Below are positions 6,074 through 6,288 of a stretch of 6,288 bases of DNA, piece by piece. Source of the DNA: Veillonella sp. (GTDB taxonomy: Bacteria > Bacillota > Negativicutes > Veillonellales > Veillonellaceae); the NCBI RefSeq assembly GCF_019414865.1, contig NZ_DXLG01000093.1, positions 1-6,288 on the forward strand, written 5' to 3'. Under the pieces are notes generated by a model. That model saw only the letters and a program-made list of their open reading frames with translations, was not told the origin of the DNA and ran no database searches. Every line of letters starts with the position of its first letter. Position 1 is the first letter of the stretch. Both the position numbers and the translations under genes were made by a program.

Positions 6074-6127
6074 GTATGTTTTATGCTCAATTATGTAAAA
6101 TTAACTGAGAATTTCATGGAAAAACCA

Positions 6128-6156
6128 TTGACACTATATGTGTAAATTGATATTAT
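6128..6156 (+). promoter_or_regulatory. Upstream tRNA promoter (P1)
   Basis: A consensus TTGACA (6128-6133), a 17-nt spacer and TATTAT (6151-6156, five of six matches) would start transcription near 6163, about 73 nt before the tRNA. An imperfect palindrome, TTGACAC with GTGTAAA (6128-6146), overlaps the -35 and part of the spacer. Confidence 0.65.
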
Positions 6157-6188
6157 TATAGGGCAGTCAGGACAGACTTAAATTCTTC

Positions 6189-6218
6189 TTGACGACAGAT
6201 TGATGATTATGTTATATT
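6189..6218 (+). promoter_or_regulatory. Proximal tRNA promoter (P2)
   Basis: TTGACG (6189-6194) and TATATT (6213-6218) are separated by 18 nt. A TG at 6210-6211 makes an extended -10 (TGTTATATT). The start point near 6225 is about 11 nt before the mature tRNA 5' end, as expected for a short tRNA leader. Confidence 0.7.
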
Positions 6219-6235
6219 AATTATCGGTTCTGTAT

Positions 6236-6288
6236 GCGGGAATAGCTCAGCGGTAGAGCACCGCCTTGCCAAGGCGGGGGTCGCGAGT
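6236..6288 (+). tRNA. tRNA-Gly (anticodon GCC), 3' end cut by the window
   Basis: The acceptor 5' strand GCGGGAA (6236-6242) is followed by TA, a D-arm with GCTC/GAGC stem (6245-6248 and 6256-6259), an anticodon arm with CCGCC/GGCGG stem (6261-6265 and 6273-6277) and the loop TTGCCAA, with anticodon GCC at 6268-6270. A short variable region and the first T-stem strand GCGAG (6283-6287) are visible. The T-loop, the acceptor 3' strand and any CCA lie beyond the edge. More tRNA genes may follow, given the two promoters. Confidence 0.95.

Noticed and set aside
1..6288. CRISPR array, insertion sequence or prophage
   Set aside because: No regularly spaced repeats, transposase or integrase genes, or terminal inverted repeats were seen; gene content and spacing are those of an ordinary chromosome.

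Overview
The window looks like chromosomal DNA of a low-GC Negativicutes bacterium, most likely Veillonella or a close relative. The basis is AT-rich Firmicutes-type codon use, strong AGGAGG-like ribosome sites, and above all a translationally coupled pair of divergent cobT homologues. The pair matches ArsA/ArsB, the enzyme that activates phenol and p-cresol as lower ligands of phenolyl cobamides in Sporomusa ovata. The genus call is inference; no rRNA or marker gene is present. All genes read on the + strand.

Layout. (1) Positions 1-1301: the 3' part of an uncharacterised protein gene, open to the left edge, overlaps a lemA-family membrane protein gene by 8 bp, so the two are probably co-transcribed. 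(2) Positions 1302-1373: a short gap with two tandem copies of an inverted repeat; the second encloses the ribosome site of the next gene. (3) Positions 1374-2720: a 448-residue MATE-family multidrug/cation antiporter. (4) Positions 2721-2821: a gap with a terminator-like hairpin. (5) Positions 2822-3709: tyrA, prephenate/arogenate dehydrogenase of tyrosine synthesis. (6) Positions 3710-3899: a 190-bp regulatory gap with several inverted repeats, one built from almost perfect CIRCE half-sites at abnormally short spacing, then a candidate promoter and a strong ribosome site. (7) Positions 3900-6037: the cobT/arsA and arsB pair with an ATGA stop/start overlap, closed by a clear intrinsic terminator. 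(8) Positions 6074-6288: two good sigma-70-type promoters in tandem, then a tRNA-Gly(GCC) cut off by the right edge.

How the genes fit together. The first CobT-like protein keeps every family motif, including the C-terminal catalytic glutamate. The second has lost most substrate-binding motifs but keeps the fold-level sequence pattern. This is the expected signature of a catalytic ArsA with a partner ArsB, which would load a phenolic base onto phosphoribose for the nucleotide loop of a cobamide. Veillonella-type metabolism uses a cobamide-dependent methylmalonyl-CoA mutase, which would give the pathway a purpose. tyrA next door makes the aromatic compound from which p-cresol can be derived; that link is suggestive only. 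The lemA pair, the MATE transporter and the tRNA look functionally unrelated to the cobamide genes.
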